From: Ruminococcaceae bacterium UBA6434
GTDB taxonomy: Bacteria > Bacillota > Clostridia > Oscillospirales > Acutalibacteraceae
NCBI GenBank assembly: GCA_002437245.1
Contig: DJOQ01000014.1
Location: 1 to 21,664 of the forward strand
Direction of reading: 5' to 3'
DNA length: 21,664 nt
Shown here piece by piece: positions 14,001-20,826 of the stretch; position 1 is the first letter of the stretch, and each line of letters begins with the position of its first letter. Under the pieces are notes generated by a model, which saw nothing but the letters and a program-made list of their open reading frames with translations, made no database searches and was not told where the DNA came from. A program made the position numbers and the translations under genes.

Positions 14001-14047
14001 AGTGCCGAAAAATCCCTGTAATTGTCTCTGTTTAGCTTGTAAATCAC
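11024..14047 (-). CDS. lacZ: Beta-galactosidase, glycoside hydrolase family 2 (LacZ type)
   Basis: 1007 aa, the usual LacZ length; it hydrolyses terminal beta-galactosides such as lactose in the cytoplasm (no signal peptide). Order: jelly-roll sugar-binding domain (VPSTWQ...YEFHLFPP...GVYRKK), immunoglobulin-like domains, TIM barrel from about residue 320 (FKGVNHHDSNPKTGYVMS), then the C-terminal beta domains with PxxNExxP-like and GRGPYENLCDLN motifs. The acid/base is Glu451 in SLGNESGG and the nucleophile Glu521 in FLCEYCHAMG. The start is the GTG at 14047, 8 bases after AAAGGGG; the TTG seven codons earlier overlaps that RBS. No lactose transporter or regulator is adjacent. I find no convincing promoter; a lone -10 (TATAAT) lies at 14121-14126 on the minus strand. 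Confidence 0.95.
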   Translation of the reverse strand: MIYKLNRDNYRDFSALNINRLPGRAYTVPFKELSRLKKTDCLTERYNSDMVTVLSGEWDFKYYETQSILPYEMDTERIRFDKVQVPSTWQRTGYREPVYLNCRYEFHLFPPELPKEVAVGVYRKKITVDDETKTHIISFLGVSACLELYVNGEFCGYGEGSHNSAEFDITNMLVSGENELLCVVYRWSTGTYLECQDMFRETGIFRDVLLYTYDKAYINDYEVKTRLNGGKEYDLYIDVYLEGETAGKKVSAELFDGRKKICAEEKDADGCVKFSFSALDVKEWTAETPNVYELYLTLKDGDNTLCTVRNYTGFKHIEILGDVFKFNREKIKFKGVNHHDSNPKTGYVMSAADIKKDLVLMKELNVNSIRTSHYPPDPMLLTLADIMGFYIIDEADIETHGCGSLGKYNIYKPNFLSNDLSWAPRYIDRVNRMYFRDRNHPSITMWSLGNESGGYKCQDRCFEFLKSVCPEIPVHYEGVIRTKRVGYDVISEMYTDIENVIKTAKGTRGKKYFEKPFFLCEYCHAMGVGPGALEEYWDAFYSSDKLMGGCIWEWCDHAVYHGKDDKKYKYEYTYGGDHGEEMHDKNFCVDGLVFPDRTLHTGALEMKHAYRPVRSEVSGGNTLRLTNTYRFLSTDVLTVKWELCFDCKRVKDGVIDKGIAPSATAEVTLPLGRIPDDRLVTLNLIYEDKNGNEVSREQHILCDAPAAIETGDKKVLLTESDSGYSAEFENGKIEFSRSTGEILSYEADGTELINKTPLSGVSGFLPNIYRAPLDNEEVNPIPKWNREKLAKIKAVYKGIRAVSDEKEVKITAYYDMTDGKRLYYKSFIEYTVFSDGTVKVRSSLARKRYGWKDLPRFGLTAELPKEFSNVKYLGRGPYENLCDLNGQSPIGLYETTVKEMHVDYIKPQDNGNHGAVRFAEFTDGNGKGLAFLGTPKFSFSAHDYTQKILCAARHREDVIHEDTTFVSIDGFVRGTGTASCGQDTLMKYRFVFDDSIEFRFAMKPITK

Positions 14048-14210
14048 AAAATTTTCCCCTTTCTGCAATCTGTAAACAGTTTAACATAGAATTAAATCAT
14101 TTACAATTAAATTACGATATATTATACTCTTAATGTAGAAAAAAGCGGAAAATATTTGAAAAATGTTTTTTACGGCATCGGTACGGAATTGATTTTCGTC
14201 GCACCTTGTA

Positions 14211-14256
14211 CGGCTGCTGCAAGGATAAAAGCGCGTTTGCCGAAAATATGCAGCCG
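14211..14256 (+). other. Possible hairpin in the leader of the AlkD-like gene
   Basis: CGGCTGC (14211-14217) and GCAGCCG (14250-14256) are exact complements separated by 32 bases and end at the GGAAAG that could act as an RBS. Nothing else is seen in the 14048-14267 gap. Confidence 0.3.
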
Positions 14257-14276
14257 GAAAGACTGCGGTGATTTTT

Positions 14277-14993
14277 ATGGAACTGTCCGATGTAAAATGG
14301 AACGGTAAGACTTATGCGGAATTTCGCGAATATCTCTCGTCCTTTGCCGATAAAAAGTACAGGGATTTCCACTACGGGCTTTGCAAGACCTCGTCATACC
14401 CCATGATGGGCGTAAGGCTCCCGATAATGCAAAAAATCGCTTCGGAAATAGTAAAGGGCAAGCCTCTTTTGTTTCTTACGGCGTCTTCTGTGCAGTCGTA
14501 CGAGGAAGCTATGATAAGGGGGCTTGTCACGGCTAAGCTCAAAATGCCGTTAGCCGAAAAGCTTGTATACATAGAAGAGTTTTTACCGTATATTGATAAC
14601 TGGGCGGTATGCGATTCTTTCTGTACCGCTCTGAAGCCGAAAAAGAATGAGCTTTATATACTTTTTGAATTTTGCAGGGAACACGTTTTTTCTCAAAATA
14701 CATATGAGACGAGAACTGCGGTTGTACTCATGATGCGCTACCTTCTGACGGACGAATTCGGCGAGGACGTCATTTCGATTTGGGAGAATATCGACTGCAC
14801 CGAATATTATGTCAGTATGGCTGTGGCATGGGCTTTTTCGGAGAGCTTTATAAAATTCCGCGAAAAAACACTCGAAGTATTTTCGTCCGGAAATACAGAC
14901 GTCGTAACCCAAAACAGAGCAATACAAAAGATAAGGGATTCTTACCGCGTAAGTGACAGCGACAAGGATTTGGTACTGGGATTTAAAAGGTAA
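14277..14993 (+). CDS. DNA alkylation repair protein (AlkD-like HEAT-repeat glycosylase)
   Basis: A 238-aa all-helical HEAT-repeat protein of the AlkC/AlkD superfamily, whose characterised members excise N3- or N7-alkylated purines. Characteristic pieces are KTSSYPMMGVRLPIMQKIA near residue 40, the DNWAVCDSFC segment (about 107-116), TRTAVVLMMRYLL and the QNRAIQKIRDSYRV end. This clostridial branch (RDFHYGL...GVRxP) is annotated as alkylation repair but is little studied. I start at ATG 14277 with GGTGA 5 bases upstream; a GTG three codons earlier (14268), with GGAAAG in front, is an equal alternative. It is followed by pyrB under a separate promoter. Confidence 0.8.
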   Translation: MELSDVKWNGKTYAEFREYLSSFADKKYRDFHYGLCKTSSYPMMGVRLPIMQKIASEIVKGKPLLFLTASSVQSYEEAMIRGLVTAKLKMPLAEKLVYIEEFLPYIDNWAVCDSFCTALKPKKNELYILFEFCREHVFSQNTYETRTAVVLMMRYLLTDEFGEDVISIWENIDCTEYYVSMAVAWAFSESFIKFREKTLEVFSSGNTDVVTQNRAIQKIRDSYRVSDSDKDLVLGFKR

Positions 14994-15052
14994 AAAACCG
15001 TGTACGTTTCATATGAAAATTTGTGTAAACGTTCAATTTTTTGCCGTCGCTA

Positions 15053-15081
15053 TTGAAGAAGAATGCAAAAAAGCTTATAAT
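15053..15081 (+). promoter_or_regulatory. Promoter of pyrB
   Basis: TTGAAG (15053-15058), a 17-base spacer and TATAAT (15076-15081), about 56 bases before the ATG. The short leader shows no PyrR-type attenuator. Confidence 0.7.
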
Positions 15082-15137
15082 GTGTAAGGCGGCGGAAATG
15101 TACCGTGACCGCAGAAAAAATAAAGGGATGGTAACTT

Positions 15138-16208
15138 ATGAAGGCACGCAATCTTATTGACCTTGAAGACATCGGCCTTGAGGACATTGACGAGATAATT
15201 CACCTTGCCGGTATGATAAAGGCAAACCCGTCGATTTTTACCGACGCCTGCCACGGCAAAATAATGGCGACGCTGTTTTATGAGCCGTCCACCAGAACTC
15301 AGATGTCGTTTAAAACCGCAATGCTCCGTCTCGGCGGTGAAGTTATAGGGTTTGACAATCCGTCCAATGCGTCCGTGTCAAAGGGCGAATCCCTAAAGGA
15401 TACCGTAAGGGTAGTCAGCAATTATGCCGACGTGCTGGTTATGCGAAATCCCGTTGAGGGCTCCGCTTATGCGGCGTCTCTCTATTCCAAAAGTCCTGTT
15501 ATAAACGCAGGCGACGGCGGTCATCTTCACCCCACCCAGACTTTAACGGATCTTGTTACCCTGTCACACGAAAAGGGGAGACTGTCGGATCTCACCATAG
15601 GCCTTTGCGGCGATATGAAAAACGGCAGAACCGTACATTCGCTCGTAAAAGCTCTGTCTAAATATAAAAACAATAAATTTGTTATGATTTCCACGCCCGA
15701 GCTTCAGATGCCCGAGTATGTAATAGACATTCTGAAAAAGAGCGGTTGCGAATACAGCTTTTCTTCGAGTCTTGAAGAAGCAATTTTTTCACTTGACGTT
15801 CTCTATATGACGCGTATCCAGCAGGAACGATTTAAATCCAAAGAGGAGTATGAGCGCCAAAAGGGCGTTTATGTGCTCGATGAGGAAAAAATGAAGCTTG
15901 CAAAGAAAGATCTTGTTGTGCTTCATCCTCTCCCGAGAGTTGATGAAATTACCGTGGGCGTTGATGACGACAGCCGCGCCAAGTATTTTGAGCAGACCGA
16001 ATACGGTATGTATGCGAGAATGGCTCTTATTATACTTATGCTCGAAAACCGCGGCGGCAAGGTCCCAGAAAAAACTTACAGCACTCACGATAAACAGTGC
16101 AAAAATCCGAGATGCGTTACAAATACCGAGAGTTATGTTCCGCACCTCTTCTATGAAAACGGAGGTAAGCTTGTCTGCAAATACTGCGACAGCGAGTTGG
16201 AAGAATGA
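15138..16208 (+). CDS. pyrB: Aspartate carbamoyltransferase with a fused PyrI-type zinc ribbon
   Basis: 356 aa. It catalyses carbamoyl phosphate + L-aspartate to N-carbamoylaspartate, the committed step of pyrimidine synthesis. Carbamoyl-phosphate loop EPSTRTQMSF (49-58), HPTQTLTDL (131-139) and the aspartate-domain HPLPRVDEI (about 263-271) are intact. The catalytic chain normally ends near residue 305; here 50 more residues carry C321-x4-C326-x20-C347-x2-C350, the spacing of the PyrI zinc domain. The nucleotide-binding allosteric domain of PyrI is absent, so CTP/ATP control through it is not expected. Thermotoga has a comparable catalytic-regulatory fusion (recall). The start has GGGATGG upstream. 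The stop overlaps the next gene by 4 bases. Confidence 0.93.
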   Translation: MKARNLIDLEDIGLEDIDEIIHLAGMIKANPSIFTDACHGKIMATLFYEPSTRTQMSFKTAMLRLGGEVIGFDNPSNASVSKGESLKDTVRVVSNYADVLVMRNPVEGSAYAASLYSKSPVINAGDGGHLHPTQTLTDLVTLSHEKGRLSDLTIGLCGDMKNGRTVHSLVKALSKYKNNKFVMISTPELQMPEYVIDILKKSGCEYSFSSSLEEAIFSLDVLYMTRIQQERFKSKEEYERQKGVYVLDEEKMKLAKKDLVVLHPLPRVDEITVGVDDDSRAKYFEQTEYGMYARMALIILMLENRGGKVPEKTYSTHDKQCKNPRCVTNTESYVPHLFYENGGKLVCKYCDSELEE

Positions 16209-16756
16209 AAATACTTATCCTCTTCGGTTCGCCGAAGACAAACGGCAGCACCGCAAAGCTTACGGGAGCCTTTATGAAGGGCATAAGAAAAAGCGATGAT
16301 GTTGAAATAGTTCATCTTTTTTCGTTACAGCCGACTCCGTGCAATGCCTGCGGATACTGCAAGGCGGCAAACGGCTGCTCAAAAAAAGACCTTGAAAAAT
16401 TTATGGCAAAGCTTGAAGACGCCGACGCGGTAATTGTTGCGACTCCGGTTTACAACCTGTCTTTCCCCGCGCCGATGAAAGCTTTGTTTGACCGCTTTCA
16501 AAGATACTATGAGGCGCATTTCAGAAGAAAAATTGCGCAACCTATAAAAAAGCACAAAAAGGCCGTGCTTTTGGTTACCGCCGGAGATGACGAGGACGAG
16601 GGTTACGGTATCATAGAAAAGCAGGTAAAAATGTCTTTCTCCGTTATGAATACCGAGCTCGTCGGCGGCGTTCTTGCCAAAGATACGGATAACGGCGGCG
16701 TCAAAGAAGCCGATTTGCGCCGCGCTTTTGAGCTTTCAAAAATATTATACAGCTGA
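16205..16756 (+). CDS. Flavodoxin-fold FMN oxidoreductase with a four-cysteine motif (iron-sulfur flavoprotein type)
   Basis: 183 aa, cytoplasmic. The FMN phosphate loop is FGSPKTNGST (7-16) and the second flavin loop ATPVYNLSFPAPMKALFDRF. Between them C46-x2-C49-x2-C52-x5-C58 matches the compact cluster spacing of archaeal and clostridial iron-sulfur flavoproteins (Isf), so a [4Fe-4S] cluster next to FMN is likely, though family members also exist as simple NADPH-FMN reductases. The start codon overlaps the pyrB stop (ATGA), indicating translational coupling. Thioredoxin follows 34 bases later, so this may form a thiol/redox pair; a role in electron supply is inference. Confidence 0.85.
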   Translation: MKILILFGSPKTNGSTAKLTGAFMKGIRKSDDVEIVHLFSLQPTPCNACGYCKAANGCSKKDLEKFMAKLEDADAVIVATPVYNLSFPAPMKALFDRFQRYYEAHFRRKIAQPIKKHKKAVLLVTAGDDEDEGYGIIEKQVKMSFSVMNTELVGGVLAKDTDNGGVKEADLRRAFELSKILYS

Positions 16757-16790
16757 ATGTGCACCGTCTTTCGGCACATAGGAAAGGAAA

Positions 16791-17114
16791 ATGAATATGT
16801 CTGTCACAAAGGTAACTCTTCAGAACTTTGCGGATGAAATATCGCACAGCGAAAAACCCGTCCTTATAGATTTTTACGCGGATTGGTGCGGTCCGTGCAA
16901 AATGACCGCTCCCGAGCTTGAGGCGTTTTCGCAGGAATACGACGACGTCAAGGCGTGCAAAATAAATGTAGACGAATCCGCAGATCTTGCCGCGATGTAC
17001 GGCATTATGTCAATACCGACAATGGTCCTTGTGAAAAACGGCAAGGAAGTGGCTCGCCATGTGGGCGGCTGCGAAAAGGCGGATATCAGAGCGTTCTGCG
17101 ATAAAAATATGTAG
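16791..17114 (+). CDS. trxA: Thioredoxin
   Basis: 107 aa. The active site WCGPC (Cys33, Cys36) sits in the normal DFYADWCGPCK context, with the cis-proline in SIPTMVLVKNG. It reduces protein disulfides in the cytoplasm. AGGAAAGG precedes; ATG 16791 or ATG 16797 are both possible starts. A small bulged hairpin (ATGTGC...GCACAT, 16757-16779) separates it from the flavoprotein gene, without a T-run, so the pyrB-flavoprotein-trx set may be one transcript. Thioredoxin reductase is not in the window. Confidence 0.93.
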   Translation: MNMSVTKVTLQNFADEISHSEKPVLIDFYADWCGPCKMTAPELEAFSQEYDDVKACKINVDESADLAAMYGIMSIPTMVLVKNGKEVARHVGGCEKADIRAFCDKNM

Positions 17115-17116
17115 GG

Positions 17117-17145
17117 TTGTAATTTTTACCGATATATGCTATGAT
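17117..17145 (+). promoter_or_regulatory. Promoter of the TM1266-ABC importer operon
   Basis: TTGTAA (17117-17122), a 17-base spacer and TATGAT (17140-17145). Transcription should start near 17152, giving a leader of about 145 bases. Confidence 0.7.
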
Positions 17146-17151
17146 AAAAAT

Positions 17152-17273
17152 CAATGAATACGGTTTCTGACGTCGAAATCCGTTTTGAGACGAAAGATAC
17201 GGTGAATAGGTAAAACCGCTGTGTGCTTGCACGGCGTACTTAGGCTGTATCTTTAATGATGCAGCCTTTTTTA
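17152..17273 (+). promoter_or_regulatory. Attenuator leader, candidate riboswitch of unrecognised class
   Basis: Two exclusive folds share one strand. Terminator: GGCTGTATC (17243-17251), loop, GATGCAGCC (17258-17266), T6. Antiterminator: AAAGATAC (17193-17200) pairs with GTATCTTT (17247-17254), taking the terminator's 5' arm; this stem encloses an 8-bp hairpin CGCTGTGT-GCTT-GCACGGCG (17217-17236). Upstream, CGTC (17171-17174) can pair with GACG (17189-17192), and CGGTTT (17161-17166) with AAACCG (17213-17218), which would make a pseudoknot with the antiterminator. The logic is gene ON when the enclosed fold is stabilised. I find none of the conserved boxes of cobalamin, TPP, FMN, SAM-I, lysine, glycine, yybP or c-di-GMP switches. 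The ligand is unknown; the genes suggest a metal or metal complex. Confidence 0.7.
17243..17272 (+). terminator. Regulated terminator in the importer leader
   Basis: A 9-bp stem with one G-U pair, a 6-base loop and six T residues, 23 bases before the first gene of the operon; its 5' arm is contested by the antiterminator. Confidence 0.85.
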
Positions 17274-17295
17274 TATTTTAGTTACAGGTGATAAT

Positions 17296-17553
17296 ATGGA
17301 ATCGAGAGTAGCACTTATAGGGATAATAGTAGAAGATGGGAATGCTGTGGAAAAACTCAACTGTATTTTGCATGAGTACGGAAAATACATTGTCGGCAGA
17401 ATGGGTATTCCCTACAGAGAGAAAAAAATAAATATTATAAGTATAGCGGTGGACGCTCCTCAGGATATAATAAGCGCAATGTCGGGAAAAATCGGAAAAC
17501 TCGACGGAGTCAGCGCCAAAACCGCGTATTCAAATGTGGTAACAACGATATGA
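17296..17553 (+). CDS. TM1266-family ferredoxin-fold putative regulator
   Basis: An 85-aa protein closely matching the TM1266 family (iron-only hydrogenase system putative regulator). Visible hallmarks are RVALIGIIVED, LHEYGKYIVGRMGIPYREK and ISIAVDAPQDIISAMSGKIGKL. The fold resembles the NikR/ACT ligand-binding domain (ferredoxin-like), but no DNA-binding part is present, so any regulatory action must be through a partner or a ligand. Known members sit beside hydE/hydF/hydG. Here it opens an ABC importer operon, with its stop overlapping the permease start by 4 bases. AGGTGAT precedes the ATG. Confidence 0.88.
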   Translation: MESRVALIGIIVEDGNAVEKLNCILHEYGKYIVGRMGIPYREKKINIISIAVDAPQDIISAMSGKIGKLDGVSAKTAYSNVVTTI

Positions 17554-18578
17554 CAAAGGAAAAATACTGTAAAGCCATAAAGCTTTCCCCCGCATCCGCG
17601 CTTGTGCTTTTTATATTGCCGATTTTTGCCGCAATTTTGGCACTTTGTATAGGCAGGCTCGGTATTTCGCCTGCCGAGGTAGTAAGGTCGATATTCGGAA
17701 GAATAACCGGAAATGCCGATTTTGCATCTAAAAACGAGCTTGTTTTATGGAACATAAGAATGCCGAGAATACTGCTCGCAGCCCTTGTGGGTGCAGGGCT
17801 TTCGGTTTCGGGCTGCACCTTTCAGAGCCTGTTTTCAAATCCGCTTGCCACTCCCGATACCGTCGGAGTTTCGAGCGGCACCTGCTTCGGAGCGGCTGTT
17901 GCGCTTTTTTTCGGAGCCGATTTTATAGTGACTCAAACCGTCGCTTTTTTATTCGGTATTATTGCCGTTTCGTTGACGTATCTTGCGGGCAGCGGTAAAG
18001 GTAAATCACTTAACAGTGTGGTTTTGGCAGGAATTATGATAGGCTCGCTTTTTTCGGCGCTTGTTTCGTTTATTAAATCGGTGGCAGATGTAAATTCCGT
18101 CCTTCCGGTAATAACTTTTTGGCTTATGGGCAGCTTTGCGGGCGCAGGCTATCGCTCCCTTTCGGTGGGTGCGCCGGTGATGATTATAGGAATGGCTGTT
18201 TTGTATCTTATAAGATGGCGGCTTAATATTTTAACTCTTCCCGATGACGAAGCCAAGGCGACGGGAACAAATATCAAGGCTCTGCGTGCCGTTTCCGTAA
18301 TATGCGCAACGGCAATTACCGCGTCGTGTGTTTCAATGTGCGGTCAGGTGGGCTGGGTAGGGCTTCTGGTGCCGCATATGTGCCGTATGAAATTCGGAAA
18401 CAATCATATTTCTTTGCTGCCTGCCTGTATCAGCATGGGTATGACGTTTATGATAATTGTCGATACCGTTGCGCGAAGTGCCACAGCCGCCGAGATTCCC
18501 ATCTCTGTGCTGACCGCGGTTATAGGCGCGCCCTTCTTTATAATTCTGATGCGAAAAACAGGGGGGTGGCAACTGTGA
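17550..18578 (+). CDS. FecCD-family ABC importer permease
   Basis: 342 aa, a type II importer membrane subunit of the FecCD/BtuC family, which moves iron chelates, heme, corrinoids or (MolB type) molybdate/tungstate. About nine to ten hydrophobic segments are visible. Family signatures: RMPRILLAALVGAGLSVSG near residue 70, NPLATPDTVGVSSG, and the cytoplasmic coupling helix region GQVGWVGLLVPHMCRMKFG with the conserved VPH-R pattern, ending EIPISVLTAVIGAPFFIILM. The start ATG overlaps the upstream stop (ATGA) and the stop overlaps the ATPase GTG (GTGA), so translation is coupled across three genes. The substrate cannot be read from the permease. Confidence 0.93.
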   Translation: MTKEKYCKAIKLSPASALVLFILPIFAAILALCIGRLGISPAEVVRSIFGRITGNADFASKNELVLWNIRMPRILLAALVGAGLSVSGCTFQSLFSNPLATPDTVGVSSGTCFGAAVALFFGADFIVTQTVAFLFGIIAVSLTYLAGSGKGKSLNSVVLAGIMIGSLFSALVSFIKSVADVNSVLPVITFWLMGSFAGAGYRSLSVGAPVMIIGMAVLYLIRWRLNILTLPDDEAKATGTNIKALRAVSVICATAITASCVSMCGQVGWVGLLVPHMCRMKFGNNHISLLPACISMGMTFMIIVDTVARSATAAEIPISVLTAVIGAPFFIILMRKTGGWQL

Positions 18579-19378
18579 CGTTGACTGTGGAAAACGGCTG
18601 TTTTTCATATGACGGCAGGCACACGGTGCTGTCCGATATAAACTTTTCCGCGTCCTCCGGTGAGATTTTGGCTGTGCTCGGAAAAAACGGCTCGGGCAAA
18701 ACAACGCTTCTTCGGTGCGGCGTCGGGCTGCTCAAATGGAGTTCGGGTCGGAGCTTGCTTGACGGCAAAGATGTTTCTCATATGCGAAACAGGGAACTGT
18801 GGAGCAAAATATCGTATGTTCCGCAGGCAAAATCATCCTTCGGCTCATACACGGTGCTTGAGAGCGTCTTGCTCGGCTTCGGGAGCAGTATAAGCATTTT
18901 CGGAAAGCCTCAAAAAAGCGACGCGGAAAAAGCGTTTGCCGTTTTAAAAAGACTTAATATAGAAAATCTCGCCTATAAAAAATGCTCGGAGTTGTCGGGC
19001 GGCGAAAAGCAGATGGCATTGATAGCGCGTTCTCTCGCGTGCGACCCGAAAATTTTGATTTTGGACGAGCCGGAGTCAAACCTTGATTTCAAAAATCAGA
19101 TAACGGTTCTCGATGTCCTGTCAAAACTGCGTGACAGCGGAATTTGTTGCATATTCAACACACACTTCCCGGACCATGCGCTGAGAACGGCGGACAGGGC
19201 ATTGCTCCTCGGCGACGACGGAAAGTGCATATGCGGCAAAACAGGCGATATAGTGACAGAGGAAAATATACAAAGAACATTCGGCGTAAAGGTCAAAATA
19301 TTGTCTGTCACGTCGGGCAATAAAACGGTGAAAACGGTAGTGCCCGTAAGCACCGTACAATCGGACGGGAATTTTTAA
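18575..19378 (+). CDS. ABC importer ATPase (FecE/BtuD type)
   Basis: 267 aa, the nucleotide-binding subunit that powers the FecCD permease. Walker A GKNGSGKTT (about 35-43), Q-loop SYVPQ, signature LSGGEKQ, Walker B ILILDEPESNLD and switch histidine in NTHFPDHAL are all intact. A short extra C-terminal tail (TSGNKTVKTVVPVSTV) follows the family end. The GTG start at 18575 is chosen because it overlaps the permease stop and has a G-rich RBS (GGGGGGTGG) 7 bases upstream; longer frames run inside the permease gene. Confidence 0.93.
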   Translation: MTLTVENGCFSYDGRHTVLSDINFSASSGEILAVLGKNGSGKTTLLRCGVGLLKWSSGRSLLDGKDVSHMRNRELWSKISYVPQAKSSFGSYTVLESVLLGFGSSISIFGKPQKSDAEKAFAVLKRLNIENLAYKKCSELSGGEKQMALIARSLACDPKILILDEPESNLDFKNQITVLDVLSKLRDSGICCIFNTHFPDHALRTADRALLLGDDGKCICGKTGDIVTEENIQRTFGVKVKILSVTSGNKTVKTVVPVSTVQSDGNF

Positions 19379-19427
19379 AATAAATGCGATGAGCATTTTT
19401 AATGTAATAAAGAAAGAGGTAATGCAA

Positions 19428-20561
19428 ATGAAAAAAGTCAAAAAGGTGTTATGTATTCTCCTTTGCCTTGTGCTCCTTTTATCGGCGGTAGGTTGTTCCG
19501 CAAAAAAGGATGACGGCAAAAAGAATGACGACAGCGCGGTGGTAACGGTTGTGGATAATAACGGCAATACCGTAACCGTTAAAAAGGACATTCAGCGAAT
19601 TGTGGTCTGCGACATTTACCCGATACCGTCGGTGCTTGCCGTATTCTTTGATTCGGCTTCAAAGATAGTCGGTATGGCTCAGCCGAGTATGGTTGCCGCC
19701 AAAAACAGCCTTTTGTCGGAGCTTTATCCGGAAATACTCAATGCCGAGACGGGCTTTATAGACGGAACAACCGTTAATATGGAGGCTCTTGCGGCTTTAA
19801 ATCCCGACGTGGTATTTTACAGTTCCGGCAATAAAGAACTCGGCAAGCAGCTCACCGACGCAGGCTATGCTGCAATAGCGATTTCGGCAAATAAATGGCA
19901 GTATAACGCCATTGAAACTCTCAATAACTGGATAGACCTTCTCTCTCAGCTTTTCCCCGAAAACAATAAGTCGGAAAAAGTAAGGACTTACAGCGAGAGC
20001 GTTTACAATATGGTACAGGAGAGAGTAAGTTCAATTCCGGACGCAGAAAAGGCAAAGGTATTTTTCCTCTTCCAATACAGCGCGTCAAACATCTCCACTT
20101 CGGGTAATTCGTTCTTCGGTCAGTGGTGGGCAACTGCCATAGGCGCAAAAAATGTCGGCGAGGAACTCGATTCCGATAAATCCACCAATGTAAATATGGA
20201 ACAGATTTATAAATGGGACCCCGACTTTATATTTATCACAAACTTCAATACCGCAAAGCCCGACGATATTTATAACAATACCGTAGGCAGCTTTGACTGG
20301 AGCGGCGTAAAGGCGGTTAAGGATAAGAATGTTTATAAAATGCCTCTCGGTATGTACCGTACCTACACCGCGGGAGTTGATACCCCGATAACCCTTCTTT
20401 GGCTCGCAAAGGCGACGTATCCCGAGCGCTTTGAAGATGTTGACATAACCGCAAAGACCAAGGAGTATTACAGCGATGTATTCGGTATAACTCTTACCGA
20501 TGAGCAGTCCGCACGCATTTTTGCACCGCTCACTCAGGCGGGCAAGCTTTCCGTAAAATAA
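19428..20561 (+). CDS. Substrate-binding lipoprotein of the importer (FecB/BtuF class)
   Basis: 377 aa. A lipoprotein signal peptide KKVLCILLCLVLLLSAVGC places the mature Cys near residue 23, so the protein is anchored outside the membrane and delivers ligand to the permease. Class III periplasmic-binding-protein features: VVTVVDNNGNTVTVKKDIQRIVV near the N-terminus, ALNPDVVFYSSGNKELG, and KWDPDFIFITN, with the helical hinge between lobes; the end has DTPITLLWLAKATYPERFED. Met, Tyr and Trp residues are plentiful, but no diagnostic metal site is seen. ATG 19428 follows AAAGAGG by 8 bases. It is the last gene of the operon, ended by a strong terminator. Iron complex, corrinoid and oxyanion ligands all remain possible. 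Confidence 0.9.
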   Translation: MKKVKKVLCILLCLVLLLSAVGCSAKKDDGKKNDDSAVVTVVDNNGNTVTVKKDIQRIVVCDIYPIPSVLAVFFDSASKIVGMAQPSMVAAKNSLLSELYPEILNAETGFIDGTTVNMEALAALNPDVVFYSSGNKELGKQLTDAGYAAIAISANKWQYNAIETLNNWIDLLSQLFPENNKSEKVRTYSESVYNMVQERVSSIPDAEKAKVFFLFQYSASNISTSGNSFFGQWWATAIGAKNVGEELDSDKSTNVNMEQIYKWDPDFIFITNFNTAKPDDIYNNTVGSFDWSGVKAVKDKNVYKMPLGMYRTYTAGVDTPITLLWLAKATYPERFEDVDITAKTKEYYSDVFGITLTDEQSARIFAPLTQAGKLSVK

Positions 20562-20592
20562 AGACGGAGCGGATTATTAAATCAAATATTAC

Positions 20593-20628
20593 AAAAAACG
20601 GATTGTGTTTTTTCACAATCCGTTTTTT
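20593..20628. terminator. Terminator of the importer operon
   Basis: A perfect 15-bp stem (20593-20607 with 20614-20628) including A6/T6 ends and a T6 loop; can work in both directions. Confidence 0.9.
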
Positions 20629-20712
20629 AACGGTGGGCTTTTGTGTTTGCGAGCGAGCGTATACCGCCGCATTTTTGTAAAGCACATTAAATTCCCGATG
20701 TTTCCTTTAAAA

Positions 20713-20728
20713 TTGTCAATATTGACAA
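20713..20728. promoter_or_regulatory. 16-bp perfect palindrome over a -35 box
   Basis: TTGTCAATATTGACAA is fully self-complementary and contains the -35 of the promoter for the exported protein, a good operator position. The binding protein is unknown. Confidence 0.55.
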
Positions 20729-20750
20729 ATCGACGTAAAAATATTATATT
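20722..20750 (+). promoter_or_regulatory. Promoter of the exported protein gene
   Basis: TTGACA (20722-20727), a 17-base spacer and TATATT (20745-20750), about 70 bases before the ATG. Confidence 0.8.
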
Positions 20751-20826
20751 TTATTGTGAAAGAATAATATTTTGCGGAAGTAACACATATTGTGTTCTTT
20801 ATAAAAAAACAAGTGGGGGATTAAAT

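Noticed and set aside
15007..15018. Palindrome TTTCATATGAAA upstream of pyrB
   Set aside because: It is a perfect 12-mer, but AT-rich and outside the pyrB promoter; no second copy in the window supports an operator.
15001..15040. Terminator after the AlkD-like gene
   Set aside because: ACGTTT/AAACGT is only 6 bp with a 15-base loop; too weak to call, although a T-run follows.
17152..17273. Cobalamin riboswitch
   Set aside because: The FecCD importer suggested it, but the B12 box and the GCCACTG core are absent and the leader is too short.
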